Positions 13,798 to 28,700 of a DNA stretch of 64,000 nucleotides are shown one piece after another. This DNA comes from Priapulus caudatus (lineage: Eukaryota; Priapulida; Priapulimorpha; Priapulimorphida; Priapulidae). Every line of letters starts with the position of its first letter. Within the stretch, counting starts at the first letter, position 1. The notes beneath the pieces were generated by a model. That model did not search any database and had not been told where the DNA came from. It was given only the letters and a program-made list of their open reading frames with translations. The translations under genes and the position numbers were made by a program. The stretch is from assembly GCF_000485595.1 (NCBI RefSeq), contig NW_014577086.1, positions 486,259-550,258 of the forward strand. The letters run 5' to 3'.

Positions 13798-16700
13798 CGT
13801 GCGTGCGTGTGTGTTGTGTGTGTGTGCGTGCGTGCGTGTGCGCGTGTGTGCGTGTGTGTGTGTGCGTGCGTGCGTTTGCGCGTGTGTAATGCTGCGTGCG
13901 CGTGTGTCCATGTATATTTTTGTGCGTGCGTGCATGTGTGCTTGCGTGCATGCATGCGTGTTGTACATACATTGCTGTGTGTCTGTTGCCATGCAACTGC
14001 AATTCTCATCTGAGTGCGATGACGGGCATATAATCGACGCTTTTTAACCGATCTAACAGGTGCGTTAGTTTTTTCAGTTTTTAGTGAACGGAATCAGTAT
14101 TGCTTACTAATGTCGCCACTGAAAATCATTCTATCAGTGAGCAAAAAGGTAAGGGTTGCGGACACTTGAGAGTAACCGCTTTTGATTGTTCCTTGCTCAG
14201 GACTTGGCCGTCGATCTATGCCAGAACTACTTCCAGCGATTCCGCCGACAGACACACGTTACACCGAAGACCTATCTGTCTTTTCTCAACAGCTATAAGG
14301 AGGTGTACACGAACAAGCTCGAGGAGATCAGCACTCTCTCTGCGCGAATCAACAATGGTACGTTTACACGGAGCCCACCCGCTCGCATGACGTTATAAGT
14401 ATAAATCAGCTTGCCATATCATTCATTAAGTAAATATAAAGTGTACATCAAGCCATCTAAATATATGAATAAATCTTTAGGAACAACGGGAAAACCATAA
14501 AAAAATCGTTGTGCATCTGCAGATGTAGTAGACATTCGGGTCTTTTGCGATAGTATTCGAAACGGCGAAGCTATTGTTGTAACGGCCCCATACGCACATA
14601 GCAGGAGAAAAGTTCACACACAAAACATGGGGTTTCATGATAACCGGGAATAAAAGTCGGCGGTTGATGGCTACGATGTACCTGATCTGGCACCGACATG
14701 GATTGCGAACAGTAGTGACCTATTGTATCTGTGGTTAAATAATAGAATAATACATGGCAAGTGGGATTTTTGTTTGCGTTACACGACGAATATCATAAAC
14801 CGTGAAGAAACAAATTTTTGGGAGAATACAATATATTTACCGTTTGGGACCGACAGCATAACCCCATAGCTACCAAATCACAAAGATAAAGATCTGTTGT
14901 AAGGCGCGCCACAATGATAAATGTGGAGCGACGCTCAAGTGTACATTTTCTTACAGGCCTACAGAAGCTGCAAGAAGCTACTGAGTCGGTCGAGGAGCTT
15001 TCGCAAGAACTGTTAGTTAAGGAACAGAATCTACAAGTTGCCTCTGAGAAGGCTGAACAGGTATAGGCGACTGTAATTTTTCTTTCATTATTTAAAGTGA
15101 ATACAACTACTGAATTAACTCTTTCGAAATCACGTATGCTAACTGGAAGAGCTTCTGTGTAAGTGCTGTAGAAAAATATTAGAAATTTTCTGACTTTTCG
15201 TTAGTAAACTGGTTACGTTTGAAACGTTAACTATACTGTTGTATTAGAAGATGTAAAACCTTTGCTCGACGATGATTGAACATGCAAGACGATTCTACCA
15301 GAGGAGATACTCAGAGTATAGTATAGGGGCGCCCGTTGCTAGTATATTGCTTTTATACAGCTATTGCTTCTCGTTACAGGTTTTAGAAGAAGTGACAGAA
15401 AAGGGGCGCCTGTTACTAGTATAAACAGCTATTGCTTCTCGTTACAGGTTTTGGAAGAAGTGACAGAAAAGGCGACTCTGGCACAAAATGCTAAGCGTCA
15501 GGTACAGCAGGTGAAGGATCGTGCGCAGGCTCTCGTGGATAGCATCGCCGTAAGTTTTCATCAGGCTACCCAGAACGGGCGGCAAATGATGGACCGCATG
15601 TGGGTCCTCATGGTACAACTAAGAATGTAGTAGCTCTCTCTTGCATTACGCACAGAAACGCGCGATAGATGCAAACCGACTGAACTACAAGAGAGGTGAA
15701 AATAGTACAGCTAGAAGCGCTAATATTTGACGTTTTCATTACAGTTGCGCAAGTGCGGTTCCATTTGCGGTAATACAACAAACCTTGAAGCGTGCTGAGA
15801 TAACTGTATAAGTTGGGGCTAATCGGGAAATTGTATTCTACTTCCAAATAGCTTATTTACAAAAACCAAGGACGACTCATGCGCACTAAAAGCATAGGTC
15901 GAAACGGGGTATAGCCAGGCATGGCCGCTTTTTTTCATATCACATCTATTAGCGGTCCATTATAGTCATAACTGAAAGGGTGTCGACGCAGGTCTCTTAT
16001 TCATGACAACATGTGACGTCTTGTGCGATGATAGGCCGATAAGGGGGTCGCAGAGGAGAGGCTAGAGGACGCCAAGCCGGCATTGAAGGAAGCCGAAGCC
16101 GCGCTACAAACCATCCTGCCTGCGCACATCGCCAGCGTACGCAAGCTCGGCAAGCCACCTAATCTCATCATGCTCATCATGGACTGCGTGCTGCTGCTAT
16201 TCAAGGTGCGTGGTTCATACCAATTTCAGACCGTGACTGTACAGGTTCTTACAGTATGGACTGCGATATGGTAATTGCAGCACGCGTTGAGCACACGTAT
16301 ACATATACTAGGTAAACTGATCCAGAAGAGAGGTAAATGTGGTTTGTGTTCGGAATTGACACATAGGAAGATATTCAAATTAACTCGCATAAAATACGAT
16401 ATAAATTTATGGGTAACGTAATCATAGTTGGATTTTTTTTTACTGTAGAAGTCCGTAATACGCGTTATACCAGACATGAAAACGCGATGTGTGATGCCGT
16501 CATGGCAGGAGTCTCTCAAGTTGATGAGTGGAACAGCATTTCTCCAACAGCTGCTCAACTTTCCAAAGGTATTCTAGGCCTATTATGGTTATTGTCTTAT
16601 TCAGTGCTTAATGTATAAATTCACAGTACAAATTAAACGGTTCGCTAGAGCATAGGGAATGCCGCCCCCTCCCCACAATCACATTTGTAATCTGTGGAAT

Positions 16701-19700
16701 CGAGATAGCTGAGAATTAGCCTTTACTATATCTGTTATATAAACATAAATACAAAGGCCTCTTGCTAAACACTGCTACATAAGATATTTGAACTAATTGA
16801 AGAAATCTCGCTAACAGCCAAAACGTAAACAATAAAAATGTCTCCGATATGTCTAAACACCCGAACACCCAAACACCCGAAAAAATGCCTAAACACCCGA
16901 TACTTATGGCGAGCACCCAATACCACACGATCTTCTACTGTGATAAATAATAATCTGTTTTGCAAGTGGTGTGGGTGCTCAGCATCTCTCTACCTGTTAG
17001 TTTCGGTTTGCTACCGATCAGTTAACACGCCATTATATGTCGCCGTACTAGCTGATATCGCGTGCATTTTGTGTAAGGATACTATCAATGACGAGGTGAC
17101 CGAACTGCTGGAGCCATATCTACGGCGTGAGGATTATAACATTGTCGAGGCGCGCAGAGTGTGCGGCGACGTCGCGGGTCTCTGCTCCTGGACACGCGCC
17201 ATGGTCTTCTTCCACGGCATCAACAAGGAGGCCTTGCCGCTAAAGGTATAGTAGTGTATACATGTAGTACGTATAGTAGAATGTATAATAGTGTTGCACA
17301 CCAACATGCCATTCCTAAACAGAGCGGTTGCTCCACGTAGCAGACGTTGTACAATATGGCGCGTGATTCTTATACAGAGCCTTTGCTTATAACGATGTTA
17401 CGTGTTGCTCTTACTTTCGCTACGCTGGAGATTATTGATTACACCCACACGCACACCCACACACACACACGCACGCATCCACGCACGCACGCACGCACGC
17501 ATATATAATATATATATATATTAACATATTATATATATATTATATTATATATATATATATATATATATTATCATATTGATATGGATTACATATTGGTTAC
17601 TCAGCTTAATCTCTAAAGATTCCTCTAGTTAGACCACGCTACAGAGGAAGTGGTACTATGTGCTTGCTTTGGGAAATGTCTGCGTTTGGTGACAATCCTT
17701 CCATCTTTCACATAGAATTAGAGAAAAGTACGCATCTGTAACAAACAAACAGAAAACGTCTGGCATACCGCACGCACAGATATCAATCTCGATCGTGAGC
17801 GTTGTGTGCTCACGCAAGAGCAAAGTTTCAGACACGCTGATGCCTTGTTGCAGGACAACGTGGCGAAGGCAGAGGCGCGGCTGCGCAAGGCTGTGGCAGA
17901 CCTCGATCAGGCGGAGACAGAGCTATCGCAGAAGCAGCAGGAGCTGGACACTGTGAAGGCAATGTACGAGTCTGCACTTCTCGAGAAACAGGTTCGTGCG
18001 TGCTTGCATGCGTGCGTGCGTGCGTGTGTGTGCGCGTGCATGCGTGGGTCTTATTTACCAATAGTTTCTTATAACCAGGGCTGTCTAGGGCGGGGTGTAT
18101 AGGTTGTGTAAATAACTGTGGTGTATATAGTATAAGGTATAATTAAGTATGTGGTATATATATATATACCACATATAAACACCATATAAAGGGTTGCCCA
18201 GTAATTTATCATAAACTTCTGGCAATTATTACAGTATGCAATTGAAACGCTAACTTGATTATTTTTAGTGCTGTGACGTTATTTTTCTGTGCGATTTATA
18301 CGGCTAGCTGCCCTTAAATTTAAACCCAACTACACTTGTTGAGCCGTTCATTGTTGAAAGAGATGCATCGCTCACGCACACATATATGATGCACAATTAT
18401 ATGGGTTATAGCTCGCCATTTTGGAGCTAAAGAAAATTTTCCATTTTGCGTCGTCGTTTTAGAGACTAGTAGACGATGCAGCTCAGTGCAGGAGGAAGAT
18501 CGAGAATGCCAAGGCTCTGCTGTTAGGTCTCTCCGACGAGAAGCTCAGGTGGACAGAATCTAGCGGTACCTTCCGGTACGTGAGTCCACTTTGTGACGAT
18601 TCTACTTTGTATCGACAGATGTATTAATCGTAAGCTTATTCACGTATGCATGCGATCCATTCCCTGCACTGATAATTGCAACTATGCAGTAATTACATGA
18701 TAATTGCAACTATGCAGTAATTACATAATAATTGCAACTATGCAGTAATTACATGATAATTGCAACTATGCAGTAATTACATGATAAATGCAACTATGCA
18801 GTGATGCTTACAAATAAGCCTAGTCATCAAATCTGGCAGATATTCTGTGATACCGACGGCTTCTTACTTGTACTGGTACCAGTGAACCGACCGCTACTCC
18901 TTTCACCTAATTGATTCTCATTGCTCAGCTTCTCGCCAAGAAAATNNNNNNNNNNNNNNNNNNNNNNNNNNNNNNNNNNNNNNNNNNNNNNNNNNNNNNN
19001 NNNNNNNNNNNNNNNNNNNNNNNNNNNNNNNNNNNNNNNNNNNNNNNNNNNNNNNNNNNNNNNNNNNNNNNNNNNNNNNNNNNNNNNNNNNNNNNNNNNN
19101 NNNNNNNNNNNNNNNNNNNNNNNNNNNNNNNNNNNNNNNNNNNNNNNNNNNNNNNNNNNNNNNNNNNNNNNNNNNCGACACACACACCAACACACACAAC
19201 AACACACACACACGGACTGTTTTCGAGACCGGTACGACCGCTAATACATCAGCCGAAAGTGATATTTTCATGCTGTAAGGCATTGAGGTTGTTAACGAGT
19301 GAACCGACAGCAACCTGAAGAGAGTTCGGCCATCGTTTTTTTTATCATAAGACTGGGCGCGATTTCTTCGCCGGGTCTTCTTCTATTGTTGGTCCCCCAG
19401 CTTTTGACTTCCGCAGTGTCCAATTCTCCAACATCGCTTCAAAGATTGTAGTTCTGACTACCTTTCGCTGACGACCTGATCTAACACTTAGGATTCGCTA
19501 AATCAGTAAAAGGCACAGACTCTCCATTCGATGCGAATCAATCTCTGCCCATCATGTCGTCAGATCAGTAGCTTATGCAAGCCCCAGCTACCATATACTT
19601 CGAGTTTTAAGTAGATAATTAACTCGCTAGAATATTGATCGTATAATCACACACATAATAATTTGTGGATTCCCGGATAAAGGGTACTCATAAAAAAGGT

Positions 19701-22700
19701 TGAGCAGGCCTTGGAAATTTTGAATGGGCGCCCAATTAATAGAAAGCGGAATATACTGTTCCCAAAATTGAATTCTGTATTTCTGTGCGGGATCTAGCGG
19801 GAATATTATTGTCTGGGGTTTACCTTCATAATCCAGACTTCCTCCGAGGAACGTATGCTTCCGTGTATTCCCGTAGCCCCACTTACTGAATCTCAGCCTA
19901 GCCAGATGTCTGGGCGATCAATGGGCGTGCTTGTAGACTGTCGACCGCACAAAAACGAGATTCTGTCACTTCATTACGTGAGGCCGTCGATTGCAAGCCT
20001 GAGTGTCGGCCATAGTGAGTGCGCGCATCACTAGTTACTACATCTCACCCGAGTTGTTAGCAGCAATTCATTATCAGTTATGCTCTGCTCATGCCGCAGA
20101 AGATTTCATTTAAGAACGAACAGTGCCCCCATCTTGCATTCAGACGCTCTTTTACCTGACCACAGACGTACATTTAAAAGCCTTTAAGCGCAAAAACGCA
20201 AATATGGTGAAACATGACCTTCGACTGCTAATACATGCACGCTCTAAGTAAGCAAATATCCTGATTAGAGCGGTATGCCGAAGAAAAGGGTATACCGAAT
20301 TAATTTCAATAGCGACAAGCCGGAAACATGTCCCTTGCCATGATGAAACAGGACCGAATCTTACCACTGTGCCTTGTATCGGCACCGTATGATAACACCT
20401 CGAAACGTTACTTCCACGTGTAGTTTTAATACTAAAATAGCCACCAAGATTACCGAACATTCGAAGGAGATAAATATATTTTAGTAATTTTTAATACGTG
20501 TACTTACATGCATTTGGCTTCAAGCGTGCGTACTTCTGCAACGATATCGGGTTGACTATGCTTGTAACACTATCATTTCCCTCTGGTTGTCATCACTGAC
20601 CGACGACCTCACGTCCTTTGGTTAAATGATTCAATATGGTTGCTGGAAAAATCTTATTGGTCCCTATTCGTGCTAGGTAGCTTGCAAAACACGTCATCGT
20701 ACAGATTTTAGGTAGCGCGAACACTGATGCATCAAAAGCTTTCCTCACCATTGGAAAAAAAATGCTAATAATCACCATTATGGTTGCAATGCACTGGCAT
20801 TGTGCCTTCAGAAGAATACGGCCGCGCATAACCTATGATTGGTATGAACACTTATATTAACTTTGCAGAGCTATCTGAATTAAGGGCCACGTAACGTCGG
20901 CAGGACTATTACCGCAATATTGGCAATGGGGTGCAGCCGGAACACACTCCGGCGTGAACGTCATATGAAGGGTAAGTTCTCTCAATGCTCAGCCCGTTCA
21001 GCTGCTCGACATGTTCGTTGATTCAAATGACTGGTAGCCTGAAAACAGACATCACATAGTCGCTAATTAAAAACCCGATTGCTAGTAATTGCAATCACAT
21101 AAACGCTTTTAGTACGCCGTGCAGTAATAAGTAAGGCCTTGATGACGCGTGATAGAGAAAAAACATACGACTCTCAAATCACCAGCAAAACGGGAAGTTA
21201 TTTAAGTGCAAAATGAACAGATATTATTTAAAGGACCCTGGTTGGATATTTGAATGATGATAGCAGTATTATCAATAATGGATAGCTGTACAAATGGAAA
21301 AGGATCTGCACAAAGAACCATATCGTTACGATGTGAATACCGAGAGCTTGTAACGAGGCTTAATAAATAACGTCTAATACGGAAGAAAATTCATTATACT
21401 ATAGAATCCAACAATCATTTAGTTCAACGACCGCACCCGACACAATACTCTAGAGTTATTGCAATGCCCACTGCAAAACCGACTATATAACTATTGCGCA
21501 ATCGATACTAAAATCGCCTACACACCTTCGTGAAACCCGAATTCCTTCGCCGAAACATGCTGATCACTGAATCTAGACGCGTGCAAAAGGTTTTGACTGA
21601 GCTCGTTGTCGAAGGCGTCGGTCACTTCTCCTGCCGTAACTTGCCACACCTCACACAATCATGGTCAGCGCACTGTCGCCGGAGGAGATTCCCTGTAAAA
21701 ACAATCACGTCTTCGTCAGAGGTTAGCCAAATGGAAGCGTCTACAACTCTAAGCGTCTAATACTTGAAGTTTAAATCCAGTTGATAACCTGTGCAGTGTC
21801 TTAGACATTAACGGCCGTTAAAACAATACAGGTACGGGTGTTGAAGATTACTGTTGTTCACTTACCACATTTTTATATTCTAAGGCGAACTCAAGCGAGA
21901 AATTGAAATTAGTGCATTCGCACTGTTTTTTGTAGGAACCTCAAAGAACGCGTGAACAGTGTGTTTTAAAGCTTCACGAAAGTCTTCCGCCTTCTACAGG
22001 CCGAAATAGTCAAAACGACTGCCAATGTGCGATAACGAGATCTGTTTTTTATACGTCTAAATTAACCCGCCGTCATTGTATTATAGTCTTACCATAATTA
22101 GACGCATAAAATGCACATCTGCCCTTCCCCACCCACGTTTTCATATAAGTCGGTGATACTTCACTCACAGGCTTCTCGGGATAAGAACCTCACATCGAGT
22201 GGTTCTGATTAAAATTGAACATGACAACAGAATAGATGATAAAATCCAGTTGTTGAATCACTCGATTAGCGTATGTTCACAAGCCAGAATCGAGCGCAAC
22301 TCTAGCGTCCGCTTCGCTCACGACGGCGTGAAAGGAAGCAATGTAATATTACGCTATCAGCCATCCACTGGCGGCCTGTTGGCACTCCAAGCGGTGCTGG
22401 AACAATACTCGTTTTACACGTGCAATAAGGGAACGCCGTCGCCTGGAACCAAGTAGTCACTCATATCAATCGGTCAGATGTCATGTTCGACCATGTATCG
22501 ATAGCAGTGGGTTAGCACTACGTGTGCCTCTCTGTAACAACGTCTAATAGGGCTATCTGGGTTAACGAGGCAATTATTATTTATAAGTGAAAAAAAAGAA
22601 CACGAGGAATCATGTCAAACAGTACAGCGCCTGCTGTAATATCGTGAAATGCTTTATTCGTGTAACAATAATATAGAGGTTATTCACGTGTTAAAATGTC

Positions 22701-25700
22701 GCTCAGCATAAATACTGAAGCTATCCACAATCGAAGATGTTTTTTGTTCCAAGACCATGTGATTATGTTGTAGCAAAGAGGGTTCGCATTCAGAGCTGGC
22801 TAATTGAGTTTCCATACAAGGAACTTCCGTTCGTAACAGTTTGATGGACTAGCCTGCAGCATAAGTGATCAGGCAAACCATTTGGAATGCATCTCGATGG
22901 TACCATCCACAGCATCAAAAATGTCTCAGAATGGAACGGTATACGTAGTACAGAGAGGTTCATACAACAAAGAATCATTACTAATTTGCCCGCAAAACAT
23001 CTAATCCATACAGCTTCAATTTCCCAGTCACGTAACCCGAATGAATATCTTTCTCGCGCCCATCAGACGAGATCTAGGAATAAGGAAATATCACGAGTCC
23101 GAGTATAACAAAGGAGGCATCCCAGACTATCTACTATATTCCAAACTTACAGTGATATCACGAAACTACACGTTAAATCATGGTCCAATTTCTTAATGAG
23201 ATTTATAATAAACGGTCCATTTCATAGTGGTAAGGAAGATTATTAGTTCCACATCCGTATAATGTGATCTCCTGAAAATGTTCACCGCAAATGTATATTA
23301 CTCGTTCGGAAGGCAATTACGCTCATGAATTCTATCCCAGGTGACAAGTTTTGCAACAAAAATACCGCAACCCCCAGTTTGTCAATTCTCAGCAGAAAGA
23401 CGCGTGGCATGGAGTTTTGGCCTTTGTCCCTGGATACCGAGGAAACAAGCTAAATCAGAGAATAGAATATGAATACTGAATAAAACACAAATAACATACT
23501 CTTTTAACATTCTAAGCATACAGTATATCATATGATAAAGAAGATTAATTGGGATTTGCGATCTGAACTGGAAGGCAAAAACTTGTTCTCAAACAAGCGC
23601 GCAAGTTAAATAATATATTTATAAGGGCCAAACTGAATGAGCTTCCTCCATTAAAAATTAGTTCATCTACCAAGGAAATATTTGAATTTATTACCAATAC
23701 TACTGCAAAATAACCAACATAAAAAGATCACTGCGTACACGAAATTCGTAAATTTTTGCTGCGAGACTGCGATTATCGCCTCATGAAAGAATCAGAGCGC
23801 TGAGACAATGCAGACAGCCCTAATGCGTCCTAGCAGTCCGACGTGCTTCCAAACATAGCGGACCCAGGTTCAAGAAACCTGACTCTCCGTGTACTGTTAC
23901 CGGAACATACAAAATGCGACGATAGCGTGATAATACATTTTAAAAATCATATTCGCGATTACGTAAATATCATATGTAATAAATATTATGCACATAAGAA
24001 TAATTAGAATTCCACATCAATAATCCTCCTCATCAACGACAACTCGTCAATGTCGTTTATGTATCGCAATGTAAATCTAGGACAGGCATGATCTAGATGA
24101 TTTAAAGGAGCGTCCACCATATCACCATCGTGTCGAAAAACTCTGCACTCTTCTTCATTCTCAATCACAAGTATCATAAAAAACAAAAAAATATTGTATA
24201 CTCGCTATACTAATATATACTATATATATTTTATAATATATTTACGTATATTAACGTTACGCACGTCGCAAACATGTAACATGGCAATGAAATTATACAG
24301 TTACTGAAAACAATATACACGACGTACAATAACATATGTATACAGCAACAACGCATATAATACATTAGTGACATAAAACAAATGTGTATCGACGCGTCGC
24401 CAAACATTGTAATTATATATATAACGATATATCAACATATACATAACATAATAATTAATCGTAACCAAGCCGATGTAAACAGCCAGCCATTCAGTCCTGA
24501 AAAGGTTTCACTGTACAACCATCCTAATCCGCTCTAAATCCACACCCCTTGTACCACTGACGAACTTTTGACTCAATGTGAACTAATCGGTATTATCGCG
24601 AATACCTCCGCGTAAAATAACCCGGGTTATGCCAGTTAACACACAAAATAGAAACGAGTAAACCACCCAACTGCTAACCGCGTTTTTCAATACTGAATAT
24701 CGTTTAGAACCCATGCGCGTCGTCTTTCTAGAGAGCTCTGCTCGACGCGATCGACAATTTTCGCTGCACGTCACGTCCGGTTGCGCGGCAGCGCTGACCT
24801 TAATTCGCACCAGCGTACCATACTCATCTCTCGCTGTCATCTTCTGTCGTCTCTCTCTCACCGTCATCATCGGTCTTCGCGTACTGCGGCGTCTCCTCAT
24901 CGCATCTCATCTCCTCTCCCTCTCTCTCTCTCGGTTTAGCAATAAATCGTGTCTCTCTTCGTCGACTCTGCTCTCTCGATTCACCGAATCTTCTCTCCAG
25001 TCCAGCGATGAGCTGGCCCCTACCGTAACCTCCCCCTTAGCACCCTGCGTGCCAAACTTGTTTGCCGGCTCCGGTGACACCCAGCCTTGCCGTTTAAACA
25101 TCACAGTACATCCACCGGACTTGAATGGTCAGCAGCGAGGGCGGAATAAGACCGACAGATCAGTGCAAGCCTTCATGGTGCATCCCTCGTCGTACCAAAT
25201 CGTCTCCAACTCCTTGTCATTACCTCGTCACACTAACCGAGCCGCACGAAAGAACTGTTAACGTCACAAGCAATTAGCTGCGACCGTCAGCATGCAAAAT
25301 GCATTCAGCCTGCCCTATCCCTCGTACAACTGTACAACCGGACTACTCCTGAATTGAAGCATCCGAGCTAAAGAGTGTCAACGACCTACGTATACGCTCA
25401 CTGTATTATGCTTCATTGCTCCCGACCCTTACGTAACTTCTACTTACTCTATAATATTTTGCATCTCTACCACGTTTTGACACTAACACTATCTTGCACC
25501 TACTGCATTGACATTACGTTTGTCGTATCTCAATCTTAGCTGCGTTTGTCTAACGCATAACCACGTATCTGCGTACGTTAGCTGCGTTACGCATAGCGTT
25601 GCCATTGCGTTATCGTTCCATCTGCGTAATCTTGCGTATGCCATTACGTCGCGATCCGTGCGTCGCGTCCGTCACGTCTCGTGTAGGGTCTACCTGCACC

Positions 25701-28700
25701 CAGGAAGGTGCGGTACTCCTCGGTTGCATTTTTATTTATCTTACCTGTACCTTTCTAGCCTTAACCAATTATATCATCCACCTATCACTTACTACATTAC
25801 ATTATATTACATATTAATTTGGCGACCCCTACGTACTAAGCTACTTTCGATCGAATAATATCGACCGTCGGACACTTTCATCAATCACCATATCTTCATA
25901 CGCAGCCTTCTATCTCTTCTCGTGTTGACCATATAAACCTACACGTGTATTCGTAATAATATCGAAAGCTGTCGGTAACTTACTTCTCCTTCCCTCTAGC
26001 AAAGGCCATCCACACCCAGAGCCTGTATCACAATTATATCCTCTCTTGCCCACACGCAACAAGCTGGCAATGTCACTATACGTAAAGATGCACAGTATTA
26101 AATACAAATCTCCTCAAATCTAATCTAGGTAAAGGGAACTCATGACCTGATCCAGTAATATTAATTGAAACTGTATTGAGATTACTTAGATTGCATCCAT
26201 GAATTCCAACCAGACTAATTCTGGTTATCTGATCCACTTATTTAGCGGCTTCGGCTGTCCGTGTGCGCGCGGAGTTCATGTCTAAAGCGTGGCACCCCAC
26301 AGTCGAGCGTATAAACTCATCGGATGATAAGCCTGCGACATATTCATTGACAAATACGCGCCAATTGCAAAAACATCGCGGCCTCGATTAAAAACAGTCC
26401 AAAATAACGGTTGCATAAAGTACTACATGCAACAGCCGCTCCTAAAGTGCTGCAAGCAGCGACTCAATTAATAGTGTGACGTCCACCGCATGATTACATC
26501 GAAATGACAGTGGCGTCCGTACCTCTTGTCATGAACACTCATGCAAACTACTTTCCTCGGTGATGGTGCCAACATTTGTTCACATAGTTGACTTCTTGAT
26601 GGCAGCAGACACGCGGGAAGAAGAAACTTGATCATTCTCGTAAAAGGCCCTGGTTTACGAAACTTAAAGCACCCTGCATGCAAAATGACCAAACCTATGT
26701 GGCGAAATTATTGACCTAACTCTTAGTGCTGAAACATTTAATTAATATGTTTGAGTATTTTCTCATTTAATGGTCGTGACTTCGCAATGTTCTATTTTTA
26801 TGTTTGCGTTTTGGTTAGCGAGTAAACTCACATCATAACCAGGTTGCTGTCACCACTTATGCAAGCGAAAGGCTTCTAACAAAACATACTAATATCCATC
26901 GCGCAAAACTACTATAATTCAATGTAGATCAGATACATGTTGCCTAAATGACGTGTGAACATGCAGATGGTGAAGAGCGGCGCGCGCCTGCAAAATACGA
27001 GACAGCGGTCATCGCCGACTTGCGCTCATGACCTCGTCAACAAACTTAAGGAACGTTTTAAGTCGAACGTTTGATTACGACAGTGTATGTTACCATACTA
27101 CATACTCTGTGATAGAATAGTACAAAAATGCTTCCTCATTGGCAACTACGGAACAAATAGTCCAAACTCGCATCTATATGTAGTAAAAACAGAGCGTGCC
27201 CAAACCTAGTGCCGTCTGTAGTAGCGTCGACTGTATGACTAATCTTATGTATTCTCCCGGAATTGATCGATTTACAGCTCATAATGCAGAAATATTGGTA
27301 CATAATAAATAACCGACTGTTCAATCCATGGCTCTAGCTAACGAATCTAGCCGGATGCCTCACAATTATACTCCTTAAACTCGCTCTATAACTTCTTCTC
27401 TAGCACATGATCTTAGCTTCCGCTCCCGCGTACTCGCCTACATTGGCAGTCTCGTCATGAATCCTCTGTGAGTGCCAATCTGCCTTGGTCGGCCTCTTCA
27501 GCACAACTATATCAGCACCCTCCTGGTCTCGGATTGCAAAATCCCACTGTGGCAGACTTGCGGTATTAGACCTACTCTAACATAAATATTCGCCTAGCAT
27601 AGCTCAATTAATTTAGAATTCTAGTGACACATCTAGCACAGTCTAAGTGACGAAGTTGCTTTTGTATACGATATGCAGATATAAATACTATTAAATTCGT
27701 AGTGAAGTAAGCCAAGGGCCCGTGTAACGTAGTAACGCCAATGCTAAAACATCTAGCTTCAAGATGCGCCCACAGCTATGCAGGAAGAGTGTCCTCATAG
27801 TTCTTGCATTCCGTCTTCTATTCTGCTGCTATCTGTATCAGGCAGCATGTTTCTTGCTCAGCCCTCAAGCTCTGCTGTTATATGACAAACATTTCTATCT
27901 ATGTATGCAGTTAACTCATGTTAAGAAACCCTTGATCTTGAGATCCCGAGGAAATACAAGTTCCCTCACCTGACATCACTCACAAACCTGTTTTTCCGTA
28001 ACGTAATTACAGATAACTCCCAAGAAACTGGTCCTACTAATCCCTTCATATTACAGTGAATTCAATCATGTTGGTGCGCGCAGAGAATCTTGGTGAGTAA
28101 ACTTGGGTTTGCTAGACTGCGTCTTTGCAGATAAGAGTGCAAACACCTATTCACTCACATCTTACTTCCTTGTCCTCCTAAATCTTCACCCTAAAGAGAA
28201 AAAAATTGCTAATAATATAAATTCATATTAGGTCCTATATTGTTTATACATAAAGTACTCCTTCTATTACACCCGATCAACAGCATATATGTAAACTACA
28301 ACAACTGTCTTCGTTTTCGGTCGTCTTCCTACATTTAACGTGACATAAACCCGCATATACAAAATACTGACTGCTATAAGCATTTGTGCAGGCAAACAAC
28401 ACAACACCTGTGGAGTAGCGAAATAACACAAGTTAATTAAATAGGACAGTAAGTATAATTTAGCTTTTTAGTACACTATTACCGTTCTCTTTCAAAAACG
28501 TTGAGATATAAGCAACAAGCATCGGCAATATGAAAAATCAACCCGTTAGATAAACTTAAAATCGAACAGTACTAAACCTGTCATGACAGAAACGTATATT
28601 GGCATTACCAACATTATAACACTCATGTCATTCGTCAGAACATTTAATTTTACCAACCTGAATCATGAACATTGGTAGTAATAAGTTGTAGTGCCAAAGA

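Noticed and set aside
13057-14047. Long frames on both strands, 115 to 318 codons
   Set aside because: They run through TG/TGCG and TA microsatellites; only the dynein exon 13,279-13,467 is real.
18834-18944. Possible AAA5 exon before the gap
   Set aside because: Some resemblance to a dynein motif after several indels, but stops in all useful frames; the clear copy is at 30,773-30,915.
24713-25261. 182-codon plus frame
   Set aside because: Lies in the noisy inverted arm, opposite to the dynein relics; no recognisable domain.
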